A DNA stretch of 21,298 nt. Origin: a virus. Where the stretch lies: the IMG/VR virus record IMGVR_UViG_3300042350_000641, positions 1 through 21,298 of that record. One strand, written 5' to 3'. The notes below the pieces were generated by a model. The model made no database searches and was not told where the DNA came from. It worked only from the letters and a program-made list of their open reading frames with translations. Each line of letters begins with the position of its first letter. The first letter of the stretch is position 1. Made by a program: the position numbers and the translations under genes. Positions 1 to 5,818 of this stretch are shown in pieces.

Positions 1-492
1 GGCTTGGCAAAGCTGTGTGAGTGGGCGAACGAACAGGGTGCAACTGGTAGGGCGGTTGAGATTGGTTCTTACAGCGGCGAGGGAACGGTAGTTCTTGCAA
101 AGTATTTTAAGGATGTTCTTGCCGTAGATCCTTGGCTAAACGGCTACGATATTAACGATAGGGCGAGTCAGCAATGCCCCATGAAGTTTGTCTTTGAGGC
201 ATTCCAAGAGCGCGCATCTTCATTTAAGAATGTTTTATATAGCAGAGGCAAAAGTTTGGATGCACTTGAATTCTTCAAGGATGGCGAGCTAGACCTAGTT
301 TATATTGACGGAGATCACAGATACGAAGGCGTGCTTGCAGACCTAAAAGGCTGGCGGCCAAAGCTTAAAGAAGGTGGGATTATGGCTGGTCACGATTGGA
401 GTTGGCAGTCAGTCAAGAAGGCCTTACTTGAGGAAATAGGACAAAAGGACTATACGCTATTCCAAGGAGATTCTTGGGCAATAAAGCTATGA
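1..492 (+). CDS. Class I SAM-dependent methyltransferase (5' partial)
   Basis: The reading frame is open from base 1, so the gene probably begins left of the window; the TTG at base 4 is the first possible start inside it but has no visible context. The product matches the Methyltransf_24 type of class I methyltransferase. It has a glycine-rich SAM loop (VEIGSYSGEGT), an acidic strand end (AVDPW), then LVYIDGDHRYEGVLADL and a GG-turn followed by GHD, the usual DGDH...GHD signature of this family. The target is unknown: family members modify sugars or small molecules, and a DNA base target is not indicated because no (D/N)PPY motif is seen. It overlaps the next gene by ATGA, so it belongs to the structural operon. 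Fold assignment is firm; role in the phage is not known. Confidence 0.8.
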   Translation, partial: GLAKLCEWANEQGATGRAVEIGSYSGEGTVVLAKYFKDVLAVDPWLNGYDINDRASQQCPMKFVFEAFQERASSFKNVLYSRGKSLDALEFFKDGELDLVYIDGDHRYEGVLADLKGWRPKLKEGGIMAGHDWSWQSVKKALLEEIGQKDYTLFQGDSWAIKL

Positions 493-812
493 GAAAACTA
501 AAAGCAGCATTGGCGTTCATTCGCGATCAAGAATGGGTAAACGAACCACAATGGGAGGATGAGGACGAGAAGGCGTGGACAGGATTCTTGTCAACCCCAA
601 CTGGAAAACGCCTTAGTCTTATTTTACTTAACCTAACCCTGCGTCAGAATGGCTCTGCTGTGATGAAGAAATCAGAGGCACTTGCAGACGCTTGTGGTTA
701 TGCTAAAGGATTTCGTGGGTGTGTTGCGACCTTAGAATCGCTCGCATCCCAAAAACTTAACTCCGCCATTCCAGGCTATGGGGATGGATCGGATGAACCA
801 GTAGCCGACTAA
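489..812 (+). CDS. Hypothetical phage protein, 107 aa
   Basis: I do not recognise this protein. The ATG at 489 overlaps the TGA of the methyltransferase gene (ATGA) and is preferred to an upstream in-frame TTG at 474, which would lie deeper inside the methyltransferase gene. The product starts MRKLKAALAFIRD, has an acidic stretch (EWVNEPQWEDEDEKAW), a hydrophobic helix around LSLILLNLTL, and a C-terminal half that looks helical (SEALADACGYAKGFRGCVATLESLA). No signal peptide or catalytic motif is evident. It sits just before the scaffold and capsid genes, where small proteins of unknown function are common between portal and scaffold. An assembly accessory role is only a guess from position. 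Confidence 0.65.
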   Translation: MRKLKAALAFIRDQEWVNEPQWEDEDEKAWTGFLSTPTGKRLSLILLNLTLRQNGSAVMKKSEALADACGYAKGFRGCVATLESLASQKLNSAIPGYGDGSDEPVAD

Positions 813-861
813 CCTTTAGGTAGAATGACTCCCTACCGAAAAGTGTAAAGAAAGGGTCAAA

Positions 862-1821
862 ATGGCAGATTCAATGGAAGTTACTGAACTGGATATGTTG
901 AAACTTGCGGCGGCAGCCGATGCAGGATTGGAAACAATCCCAAAGGATGAGCCAGAAGTTGAAACTGAAACAGAGGTAAATTCAAGCGGAGATAACGAGC
1001 AGACACCCGCGCCTGCTGATGAAGCCGAAAAAACAAAACTAGAAGCCTCGGATGAGGTTTCAGCGACCAAGGAGAAATCCGAGGAAGCCAAAAGTTCTTT
1101 AACAACGCAATCTTCAGAAGACAAGTCGGAGTCGGCTTCCGAAAAGAAGCCTACCCGTTACGAGAAGGCTAAGTCACGACTTGAGAAGGAGTGGGAAGAT
1201 GTCCGAGCCGAGAAAGCCAGAATCAAAGCAGAGCGCGAACAGATCGAGGCTGAAAGGGCAAGGAAGACTTCAGAAGCTCCTCAAGGCGAGACAAAGACAG
1301 GAAGTCGCAAGTTTAGCTCGGAAGATTACAGGGAAGCGGCAAAAAGCTACCGTGATGAAGGCCGTGACGATCTTGCGAAACTCGCTGAAAACAAAGCCAG
1401 CGAGATTGAAGTAGAGGATAAGAAGGCGTTTGAGCAGAAGGTGCAGACTGAAATGAAGTCTGCCTGGGATAAAAATTTGCTTGAGGAAGTAGAAGCAAAT
1501 CCAGAACTTAAAGACTCAAACAGCAATCTCTACAAAGCCGTATCGGAAATGTTGCAAAACCACGCTATTCTGCGTAATTACCCAGCGGGGATCAAGGATG
1601 CGGTTGGGATTGCAAAGGTTAAGCTTAAAGCGGAGTCCGCCTCCGATTTGTCGAAAAAGGTTGCAGAGTATGAGAAAGAACTTTCTCAACTCAGAAAAGC
1701 GACTACTCCAGCGTCAGGTCAACCCAAAGGTCCTGCCAAGACTAAAGCTTTTCACGAACTAACGCTCGATGAGCAAGAACGTGAATTGATGAAAATGGCA
1801 AGCGAAGTTGACAGAGGTTGA
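862..1821 (+). CDS. Putative capsid scaffolding protein
   Basis: The product is 319 aa, highly charged and nearly free of aromatic residues. The first ~95 residues are acidic and low in complexity (many E, T, S, A), a stretch from about residue 95 to 140 is a strong coiled-coil candidate (RLEKEWEDVRAEKARIKAEREQIEAERARK), and later helices run to a basic/acidic tail ending in LDEQERELMKMASEVDRG. This composition, and its place directly upstream of the major capsid gene, is typical of tailed-phage scaffolding proteins, which guide capsid assembly and are removed before packaging. A purine-rich ribosome site (around 850-855) precedes the ATG. No protease motif is visible, so a fused scaffold-protease is not supported. 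The assignment rests on composition and position rather than sequence homology. Confidence 0.72.
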   Translation: MADSMEVTELDMLKLAAAADAGLETIPKDEPEVETETEVNSSGDNEQTPAPADEAEKTKLEASDEVSATKEKSEEAKSSLTTQSSEDKSESASEKKPTRYEKAKSRLEKEWEDVRAEKARIKAEREQIEAERARKTSEAPQGETKTGSRKFSSEDYREAAKSYRDEGRDDLAKLAENKASEIEVEDKKAFEQKVQTEMKSAWDKNLLEEVEANPELKDSNSNLYKAVSEMLQNHAILRNYPAGIKDAVGIAKVKLKAESASDLSKKVAEYEKELSQLRKATTPASGQPKGPAKTKAFHELTLDEQERELMKMASEVDRG

Positions 1822-1852
1822 GTAGTCATAACAAACAAGGATACTTAATTAT

Positions 1853-2881
1853 ATGGTAACTACTGGTTCAGTCAGCGCACAGTTCCAGACGTACTTCTCG
1901 AAGGCGTTATTGGAACGTGCAATCCCATTGCTCCAAATGGAGCAATTCGCAATGAAAGCCCCCTACCCGACCAAAACTGGCGGAAACAAAACCATTAGGT
2001 TTTTCCGCTTTGGCGACCCTAGCATCACTGCTATCTCCGCCTTGTCGGAAGGAACAACCCCATCCTCTGGTGACGAGCGTGATCTCACGTTGTCCTCAGT
2101 GGAAGCCACGCTTGTACAGTACGGAAGCAAGATCATCCTAACGGATGTTGTTCTCGCAACCGAATTGTTCTCGCACTTGGCGCAGGCCACCAAACAACTC
2201 GGCGAAGATGCCGCCCTCCACGCTGACACACTCTGTCACCGCGCGTTGGTGCAGGATTCCTCGACCAGCACTGGTACTGGTGTAGCAGTCAAGTCCTACG
2301 CTCGTTATGCTCAAAACACAACGAACGGCACGACCTGGGCTACCTCGTCAGTTGCTAACAGCGCAATGACCGCCACCGACTTGCTCGATGGTGCGACTTC
2401 GTTGTTCATCGCCCGCGCTCCTAAGATCAAGGACGGCTACGCGCTTGTCGCGCATCCTGCCGTTATCCGTGATCTACAGCAGGACGATGATTGGTTGAAG
2501 GTTTCGAGCTACTCTGCTCCCGACCAAATCTTCAAAGGTGAGACTGGTAAATTGTTTGGAGTGTCGGTCATCTCTTCGACCAACGTCCAGACCTTCAATA
2601 CCTCCGCCTCTGGTATCGCTGAAAACAGCGTAGGAACAACTGGTGTTAACACTGGTTATGCAAACGTCCTCCTCGGTGGTGGCGCGTTTGGTGTTCCTAG
2701 CTTGTCCTCATTGGCCGCCTCTGGCTCGCCCTTCGCTCCGAAGGTCACGATCCTTGATGCTGCTGATAAGAGCGATCCTTATGGACAGCGCGTTGTTGCG
2801 TCCTTCAAGACGTTCTACGCGGCCAAGCAACTCGATCCTCGGTTCTTCCGAGTCATCGTTGCGAAGTCCAACTACAGCTAA
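1853..2881 (+). CDS. Major capsid protein, N4-gp56 family
   Basis: This 342-aa protein is the major head subunit. The N-terminal region (FSKALLERAIPLLQMEQFAMKAPYPTK then a GNKTIRFFRF segment) follows the pattern of the N4 gp56 major capsid family, in which a helical start leads to a K/R-rich strand typical of HK97-fold coat proteins. The middle carries LVQYGSKIILTDVVLATE and a later segment YALVAHPAVIRDLQQDDDWLK, also family-like. Length is close to the family norm. An AAGGA at 1837-1841 sits 11 bases before the ATG in an AT-rich spacer. The gene uses many C-ending and G-ending codons (CTC, TAC, TTC, GTC) compared with neighbours, as expected for the most highly expressed virion gene. A perfect hairpin follows about 50 bases downstream. 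Confidence 0.88.
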   Translation: MVTTGSVSAQFQTYFSKALLERAIPLLQMEQFAMKAPYPTKTGGNKTIRFFRFGDPSITAISALSEGTTPSSGDERDLTLSSVEATLVQYGSKIILTDVVLATELFSHLAQATKQLGEDAALHADTLCHRALVQDSSTSTGTGVAVKSYARYAQNTTNGTTWATSSVANSAMTATDLLDGATSLFIARAPKIKDGYALVAHPAVIRDLQQDDDWLKVSSYSAPDQIFKGETGKLFGVSVISSTNVQTFNTSASGIAENSVGTTGVNTGYANVLLGGGAFGVPSLSSLAASGSPFAPKVTILDAADKSDPYGQRVVASFKTFYAAKQLDPRFFRVIVAKSNYS

Positions 2882-2927
2882 TAATTAAATGGGAACCATG
2901 CTAGTAATTGGTATGGGTCCTCGGAAA

Positions 2928-2953
2928 GCTGGGGAGGGTAAAACCTCCCCAGC
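2928..2953 (+). terminator. Strong hairpin behind the capsid gene
   Basis: The arms gctggggagg (2928-2937) and cctccccagc (2944-2953) pair perfectly over 10 bp around a 6-base loop (gtaaaa). Flanking ggaa (2923-2926) and ttcc (2957-2960) could extend the stem after a small internal loop. No run of T follows, so it is not a classical intrinsic terminator; it may be a partial terminator, an RNase-processing or mRNA-stabilising element for the capsid transcript, or an attenuator of downstream genes. Its placement after the capsid gene parallels the terminator behind gene 10 of T7. Confidence 0.6.
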
Positions 2954-2963
2954 CTCTTCCACT

Positions 2964-2969
2964 AAGGAG
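2964..2969 (+). promoter_or_regulatory. Ribosome binding site deciding the 2979 start
   Basis: Perfect AAGGAG, 9 bases before ATG 2979 and just 3' of the hairpin. No comparable site precedes the upstream in-frame ATG at 2889. Confidence 0.7.
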
Positions 2970-2978
2970 AAACCAGCT

Positions 2979-3233
2979 ATGAAAGAAGGATTGGTTAAAT
3001 TGCCGATCTCTATGTTCGAGCTAGGTGAAGGCGAAGAAAACGCCACACCAGAAGCTGGAGACATGGTGGAATTGGAAGGTGTAGTGGAGAAAATCGAAGG
3101 TGGTGTGGCTATGGTGCGTGTAAACAACGCTATGGCCGAAGCATCTGAAGAAGAATCCGCTGTACCCGAAGAGTCCGAAGAAGACCGTATGATGAAGATG
3201 GCCGAGGAGTCGGATAAGGAAAACTATAGCTAA
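2979..3233 (+). CDS. Hypothetical acidic protein, 84 aa
   Basis: I do not recognise this protein. The frame is open from an ATG at 2889, but that start would place the strong hairpin at 2928-2953 inside the coding region. The ATG at 2979 has a perfect AAGGAG at 2964-2969 with 9 bases of spacing, so the shorter form is preferred. The product begins MKEGLVKLPISMFELGEGEEN, has a small beta-like region (GDMVELEGVVEKIEGGVAMVRVNNA) and ends in a very acidic tail (EESAVPEESEEDRMMKMAEESDKENYS). The acidic tail suggests an interaction with a basic surface, or a packaging or assembly cofactor, but that is speculation. It overlaps the next gene as TAATG. Confidence 0.68.
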   Translation: MKEGLVKLPISMFELGEGEENATPEAGDMVELEGVVEKIEGGVAMVRVNNAMAEASEEESAVPEESEEDRMMKMAEESDKENYS

Positions 3234-3511
3234 TGCCTGTTTACCAGTACGAGGACACCAGAAATGGGAAAGTTGTCGAACTGGAAAAGGCTGTGGCCGA
3301 AAGGGATTCTGTCCCTCGTTACCTTAAACGATTCACCGTCCCGCAAAGATTGAGCCTAGTGGGGGTTGGCGAACCCCTCGACAACCCGCTGGGAGTCAAT
3401 CAAACAAACTTAATGAAGGGGTACTATCGCCAGGAACAAAAGCTTGGCAGTAGATTCAAAAGTAAGTACACGCCAGATAGTATCAAACGTGTTGCTTTAA
3501 GGAGAAAATAA
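3233..3511 (+). CDS. Hypothetical phage protein, 92 aa
   Basis: The function is unknown. The start codon overlaps the previous stop (TAATG). The N-terminus MPVYQYEDTRNGKVVELEKAVAERDSVP resembles the opening of FmdB-type zinc ribbons (MPxYxYxC...), but every cysteine is absent, so no zinc site can form and the resemblance may be only superficial. The C-terminal half is basic (GYYRQEQKLGSRFKSKYTPDSIKRVALRRK), suggesting contact with nucleic acid or with the acidic tail of the neighbouring protein. The gene lies in the cluster of small proteins behind the capsid gene and has no membrane segment or signal peptide. Confidence 0.65.
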   Translation: MPVYQYEDTRNGKVVELEKAVAERDSVPRYLKRFTVPQRLSLVGVGEPLDNPLGVNQTNLMKGYYRQEQKLGSRFKSKYTPDSIKRVALRRK

Positions 3512-3512
3512 T

Positions 3513-3707
3513 ATGTCAAATGAGTTATTTCGCAGCCCGATCAAGGCTAAGAATAAAACTGTAAGAATTGTGAGTACGCCCTTTGAGAACGTAATTGAGT
3601 TTACGGCAAGCTCCAGCGGTGGCACTGTTAACACAGTTGCAACAGCCCCTGCGTCCTTGAACGTGACCTTGAACGGTACGTCTTACAGAATCGCATTGCA
3701 CACCTAA
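3513..3707 (+). CDS. Small beta-rich virion protein candidate, 64 aa
   Basis: An AAGGAG at 3499-3504 sits 8 bases before the ATG, so translation should be efficient. The product starts MSNELFRSPIKAKNKTVRIVSTPFENVIEFTASSSGG and ends in a short module (APASLNVTLNGTSYRIALHT). The end closely resembles the last residues of the fibre protein at 5819-7033 (YLTVSINGTSRKIPYYAT). Such NGTxxxIP/IA endings recur on phage virion surface proteins, so a capsid-decoration or fibre-linked role is plausible. No catalytic residues are visible. Family membership cannot be named from sequence alone. Confidence 0.62.
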   Translation: MSNELFRSPIKAKNKTVRIVSTPFENVIEFTASSSGGTVNTVATAPASLNVTLNGTSYRIALHT

Positions 3708-3711
3708 TTGT

Positions 3712-3948
3712 ATGCGACTCTTATCTCGCCTTACGCTTGGTAATGGTGGGACAATTATTGCATCGTCAGCTTCCACGAATACTGGAAGCTACGATGCGGT
3801 AACTGCTCTTACGCTTTCCACAGCTACCCTTGTTATTAGTGGTGCTACAACCGCCGCAACCTACGCTGCTGGTGTGACCGTTTACGGTGACATTGACGAA
3901 GTTCGGTTAACTGGCGGTGCGATGGCAATCTACAATCGCAAAGATTAA
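3712..3948 (+). CDS. Small beta-rich virion protein candidate, 78 aa
   Basis: The product (MRLLSRLTLGNGGTIIASSASTNTG...) is almost entirely Gly/Ser/Thr/Ala beta-strand sequence and ends YAAGVTVYGDIDEVRLTGGAMAIYNRKD. The pattern of aG-x-tvyG followed by vrLtsGa-xAYn is one I associate with small phage head-surface or fibre-attached proteins, although I cannot name a family. The start at 3712 follows the previous stop by four bases and has no clear ribosome site, so translation probably depends on coupling with the gene before it. Confidence in a real gene comes from tight packing and plausible protein composition. Confidence 0.6.
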   Translation: MRLLSRLTLGNGGTIIASSASTNTGSYDAVTALTLSTATLVISGATTAATYAAGVTVYGDIDEVRLTGGAMAIYNRKD

Positions 3949-3959
3949 GGAGTCCTAAA

Positions 3960-4376
3960 ATGGGCCGCCAGTGGAACACGATTATTGAGAGCCTTGGTCC
4001 GCTTTCTGGCGGAACTGGTTTATCGATTAACGCTAATCTAACAGAGCTAGAGGCATTGGTTACAACGCTCCAAGCTGACGTTGCCGATGGCATTCGACTA
4101 CCAAACGCCACAACTGGAGGAACTGGATCTACTGACTTCACCTCCACAAGCTACGGCACGATTGCAACGGCAAGTACAGGCAGGCTGGGATGCACAATCT
4201 TCAATTCTGGCCCAGGCAACCTCCACGTTCTTCTAGGCACTGGAACAGCAAGCACATCAGTTTTCACGGTCAGACTAAGTGCTGGAGACTACTACGAAGT
4301 CCCATTCAACTACACTGGATTGATTGGCGGAATCTTTGCAACGGCTGGAACGGCTGAAGTGACGCAACTAAGCTAG
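3960..4376 (+). CDS. Putative virion surface/decoration protein, 138 aa
   Basis: AAGGAG at 3947-3952 gives a good ribosome site. The N-terminus (MGRQWNTIIESLGPLSGGTGLSINANLTELEALVTTLQADVAD) looks helical and could anchor or trimerise the protein. The rest is beta-rich. The C-terminal ~75 residues (RLGCTIFNSGPGNLHVLLGTGTASTSVFTVRLSAGDYYEVPFNYTGLIGGIFATAGTAEVTQLS) follow a pattern seen in many small phage structural proteins: iNsg-x-lxvxlG, then a GxxyEvP turn, then a GtaxVTxl end. A decoration or fibre-tip protein on the head is the best reading, inferred from composition and position. There is no signal peptide and no catalytic motif. Confidence 0.68.
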   Translation: MGRQWNTIIESLGPLSGGTGLSINANLTELEALVTTLQADVADGIRLPNATTGGTGSTDFTSTSYGTIATASTGRLGCTIFNSGPGNLHVLLGTGTASTSVFTVRLSAGDYYEVPFNYTGLIGGIFATAGTAEVTQLS

Positions 4377-4386
4377 GATCTAGGCC

Positions 4387-5157
4387 ATGCCTCTCGTTAA
4401 GAATCCTAGCAACATAGATAACTTTCTTTTTTCCACTGGAAGAACAAGGGCTTTTCGTGTTGGTAACGCTGGTTCTTATTTTAAGAGTGCTGGAGTTGGA
4501 GCTACTGCTACTGGTGGCAATACTCTTGGATTTAATTTAAGCATAAACGCTGGGTCTGCTGCTGCGGGAACAGCGAAAGTTGGATATTTCGACCCAACCG
4601 CAGCACTAATGACGGCAAGCGCGGGGAAGATTGATTACTCAAAGAGAATTAGATTCTCAATAGGCGGGATGATGTACATTGGCAGCACAAATTCTGTTAT
4701 CAGAATTGTATTTGGTGGAACTGGAAATTCAGTTGACGCACCAGCAGCAGGCGCAAATGGACTAACAATCAAGGGTTTTGGTGCTGAATTTGCCCTGCAA
4801 TCTGGCGTGATACAAGCAAGGTTAATTGGGTTTGATTCAGCATACTTAACTCCGACATCCTACACAACGCTAACAAATGGCTTTGGCCTTGTCGCATCTG
4901 ATAACCGATTCTTTGGTGTTGTTATAGAATCCGATGGTGCTGGAAACATTTATCTTTATGGTGCAGACTCATCTATAAATCCAAACATTAACATTGGGCA
5001 ATCACCTCTTTTAACTCTTACTGGTGGGCCAACCAACGACACCAGTACAAATAGGTTTGGCCCAGAAATTCAATGTTCAAACAATGCGAGCGTAGCACCG
5101 ACAGCCAGCCCTTCAGCAATTTTACAATCAACCTATTACTTAATAGACGTACAATAA
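4387..5157 (+). CDS. Hypothetical beta-rich virion protein, 256 aa
   Basis: I do not recognise a named family. The protein starts MPLVKNPSNIDNFLFSTGRTRAFRVGNAGSYFKS and continues as alternating short strands rich in G, S, N and T, with an aromatic/glycine pattern (GKIDYSKRIRFSIGGMMYIGSTNSVIRIVFGGTGNSV) compatible with a jelly-roll or lectin-like beta sandwich. A carbohydrate-binding or capsid-fibre role would fit its place among the decoration-like genes, but no binding-site residues can be pointed to. Base composition is more AT-rich than the capsid gene. The stop overlaps the start of the lipoprotein gene as TAATG. Confidence 0.66.
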   Translation: MPLVKNPSNIDNFLFSTGRTRAFRVGNAGSYFKSAGVGATATGGNTLGFNLSINAGSAAAGTAKVGYFDPTAALMTASAGKIDYSKRIRFSIGGMMYIGSTNSVIRIVFGGTGNSVDAPAAGANGLTIKGFGAEFALQSGVIQARLIGFDSAYLTPTSYTTLTNGFGLVASDNRFFGVVIESDGAGNIYLYGADSSINPNINIGQSPLLTLTGGPTNDTSTNRFGPEIQCSNNASVAPTASPSAILQSTYYLIDVQ

Positions 5158-5294
5158 TGCCACTCCTCCTCATCACCCTCTTGCTCTGCTCCTGCTCGCC
5201 ACGGCCAGTAGATCATAATAATTCGCTCCCGCGCTACTCGGACATGTCTGCTGCTGCCGATGCAGGAGCAGTAAGTTCTGGTAATGTCAAATGA
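5157..5294 (+). CDS. Small lipoprotein, 45 aa (spanin-like candidate)
   Basis: A longer frame is open from 5073, but the ATG at 5157 overlaps the previous stop (TAATG) and immediately begins a lipoprotein signal peptide: MPLLLITLLLCSC, with lipobox L-C-S-C and Cys13 as the likely lipidated residue. The mature part is about 33 residues (starting CSPRPVDHNNSLPRYSDM). Size and lipid anchor resemble outer-membrane spanin subunits (Rz1 type), which help fuse inner and outer membranes at lysis in Gram-negative hosts. However, proline content is modest and no partner with an N-terminal membrane helix lies beside it, so the spanin reading is tentative. It overlaps the next gene by ATGA. Confidence 0.66.
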   Translation: MPLLLITLLLCSCSPRPVDHNNSLPRYSDMSAAADAGAVSSGNVK

Positions 5295-5569
5295 AACGCA
5301 TCGCCATGTGGCTGACCAATTTGAGTTTGCGTTTCTTAATGACGGGGCAGGAATACGCCTGTTTCAAGGAGGCGTTAAAGTTTGCCGTGGAGAACAACAA
5401 TATGGTCAAGGAGACGAAGTACATTGGCAAGGTAAAGCATCTCCTGTCTGTCAACAGAAGCATAAAGCGGATTGTCGAGGAAGGTCGAGATCGGGACGAG
5501 GTTGTGGATGCCGTTGTCCATCTTGCAGTTTCACTAAGATACTTGGAGGGTAAAGGTCGTGAGTCTTGA
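5291..5569 (+). CDS. Hypothetical helical protein, 92 aa
   Basis: Unknown function. The ATG overlaps the TGA of the lipoprotein gene (ATGA). The product is basic at the N-terminus (MKRIAMWLTNLSLRFLMTGQEY), then an amphipathic helical region (EALKFAVENNNMVKETKYIGKVKHLLSVNRSIKRIVEEG), then RDRDEVVDAVVHLAVSLRYLEGKGRES. The opening 17 residues are moderately hydrophobic but too broken by charge for a confident membrane helix. It lies between a lipoprotein and a membrane protein, so a part in lysis or envelope interaction is possible only by position. The other open frame across the same bases (5284-5553) is a shadow. Confidence 0.62.
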   Translation: MKRIAMWLTNLSLRFLMTGQEYACFKEALKFAVENNNMVKETKYIGKVKHLLSVNRSIKRIVEEGRDRDEVVDAVVHLAVSLRYLEGKGRES

Positions 5570-5807
5570 TGAGGTATACGACCTTAAAGACAGGGTTGCC
5601 AGCGTATCAGAGCGACTTGCCAGGATGGAGGAACGCCAGATGACGCTGATCTCAATGATCGAAAGGTCACTTGCTTTCCACGGGGATGTTGCTAATAGAT
5701 TAGGTGCGCTGGAACACCTGCGGACGAAGGTTCTGGCTGTAGCTGGGCTGATAGGGCTTGCTTGCTCAATGGCCTGGGATGTCCTCAAAAACCGCCTTTC
5801 TAACTAG
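5559..5807 (+). CDS. Coiled-coil protein with C-terminal membrane helix (holin-like candidate)
   Basis: Translation starts at a GTG supported by GGAGGG at 5545-5550 with 8-base spacing; the gene overlaps the previous one by 11 bases. The 82-aa product has a long N-terminal coiled coil (about residues 5-55, VYDLKDRVASVSERLARMEERQMTLISMIE...) and a single C-terminal membrane helix (about 58-74, VLAVAGLIGLACSMAWDVL). This architecture is shared by XhlA-type haemolysin/holin helpers and several other small phage membrane proteins. A holin or holin-accessory role is therefore plausible, but the lysozyme gene lies 11 kb downstream, so the usual holin-lysozyme adjacency is missing. The family name is an inference from architecture. 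Confidence 0.65.
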   Translation: MSLDEVYDLKDRVASVSERLARMEERQMTLISMIERSLAFHGDVANRLGALEHLRTKVLAVAGLIGLACSMAWDVLKNRLSN

Positions 5808-5818
5808 GAGACTAAACA

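Noticed and set aside
819-837. ggtag/ctacc hairpin between the 107-aa gene and the scaffold gene as a terminator
   Set aside because: Only five pairs with a nine-base loop and no T tract; it could easily occur by chance.
816-1124. A Ser-rich minus-strand frame opposite the scaffold gene
   Set aside because: Its composition is just the complement of the Glu/Ala-rich acidic region of the scaffold protein; no signal or motif.
3233-3511. FmdB-type zinc ribbon
   Set aside because: Only the first few residues resemble it; there are no cysteines.
5284-5553. Cys/Gly/Arg-rich frame overlapping the 92-aa gene at 5291
   Set aside because: The 5291 frame has an ATGA junction and plausible helical composition; this one has a start at no meaningful place and a composition typical of out-of-frame reads.
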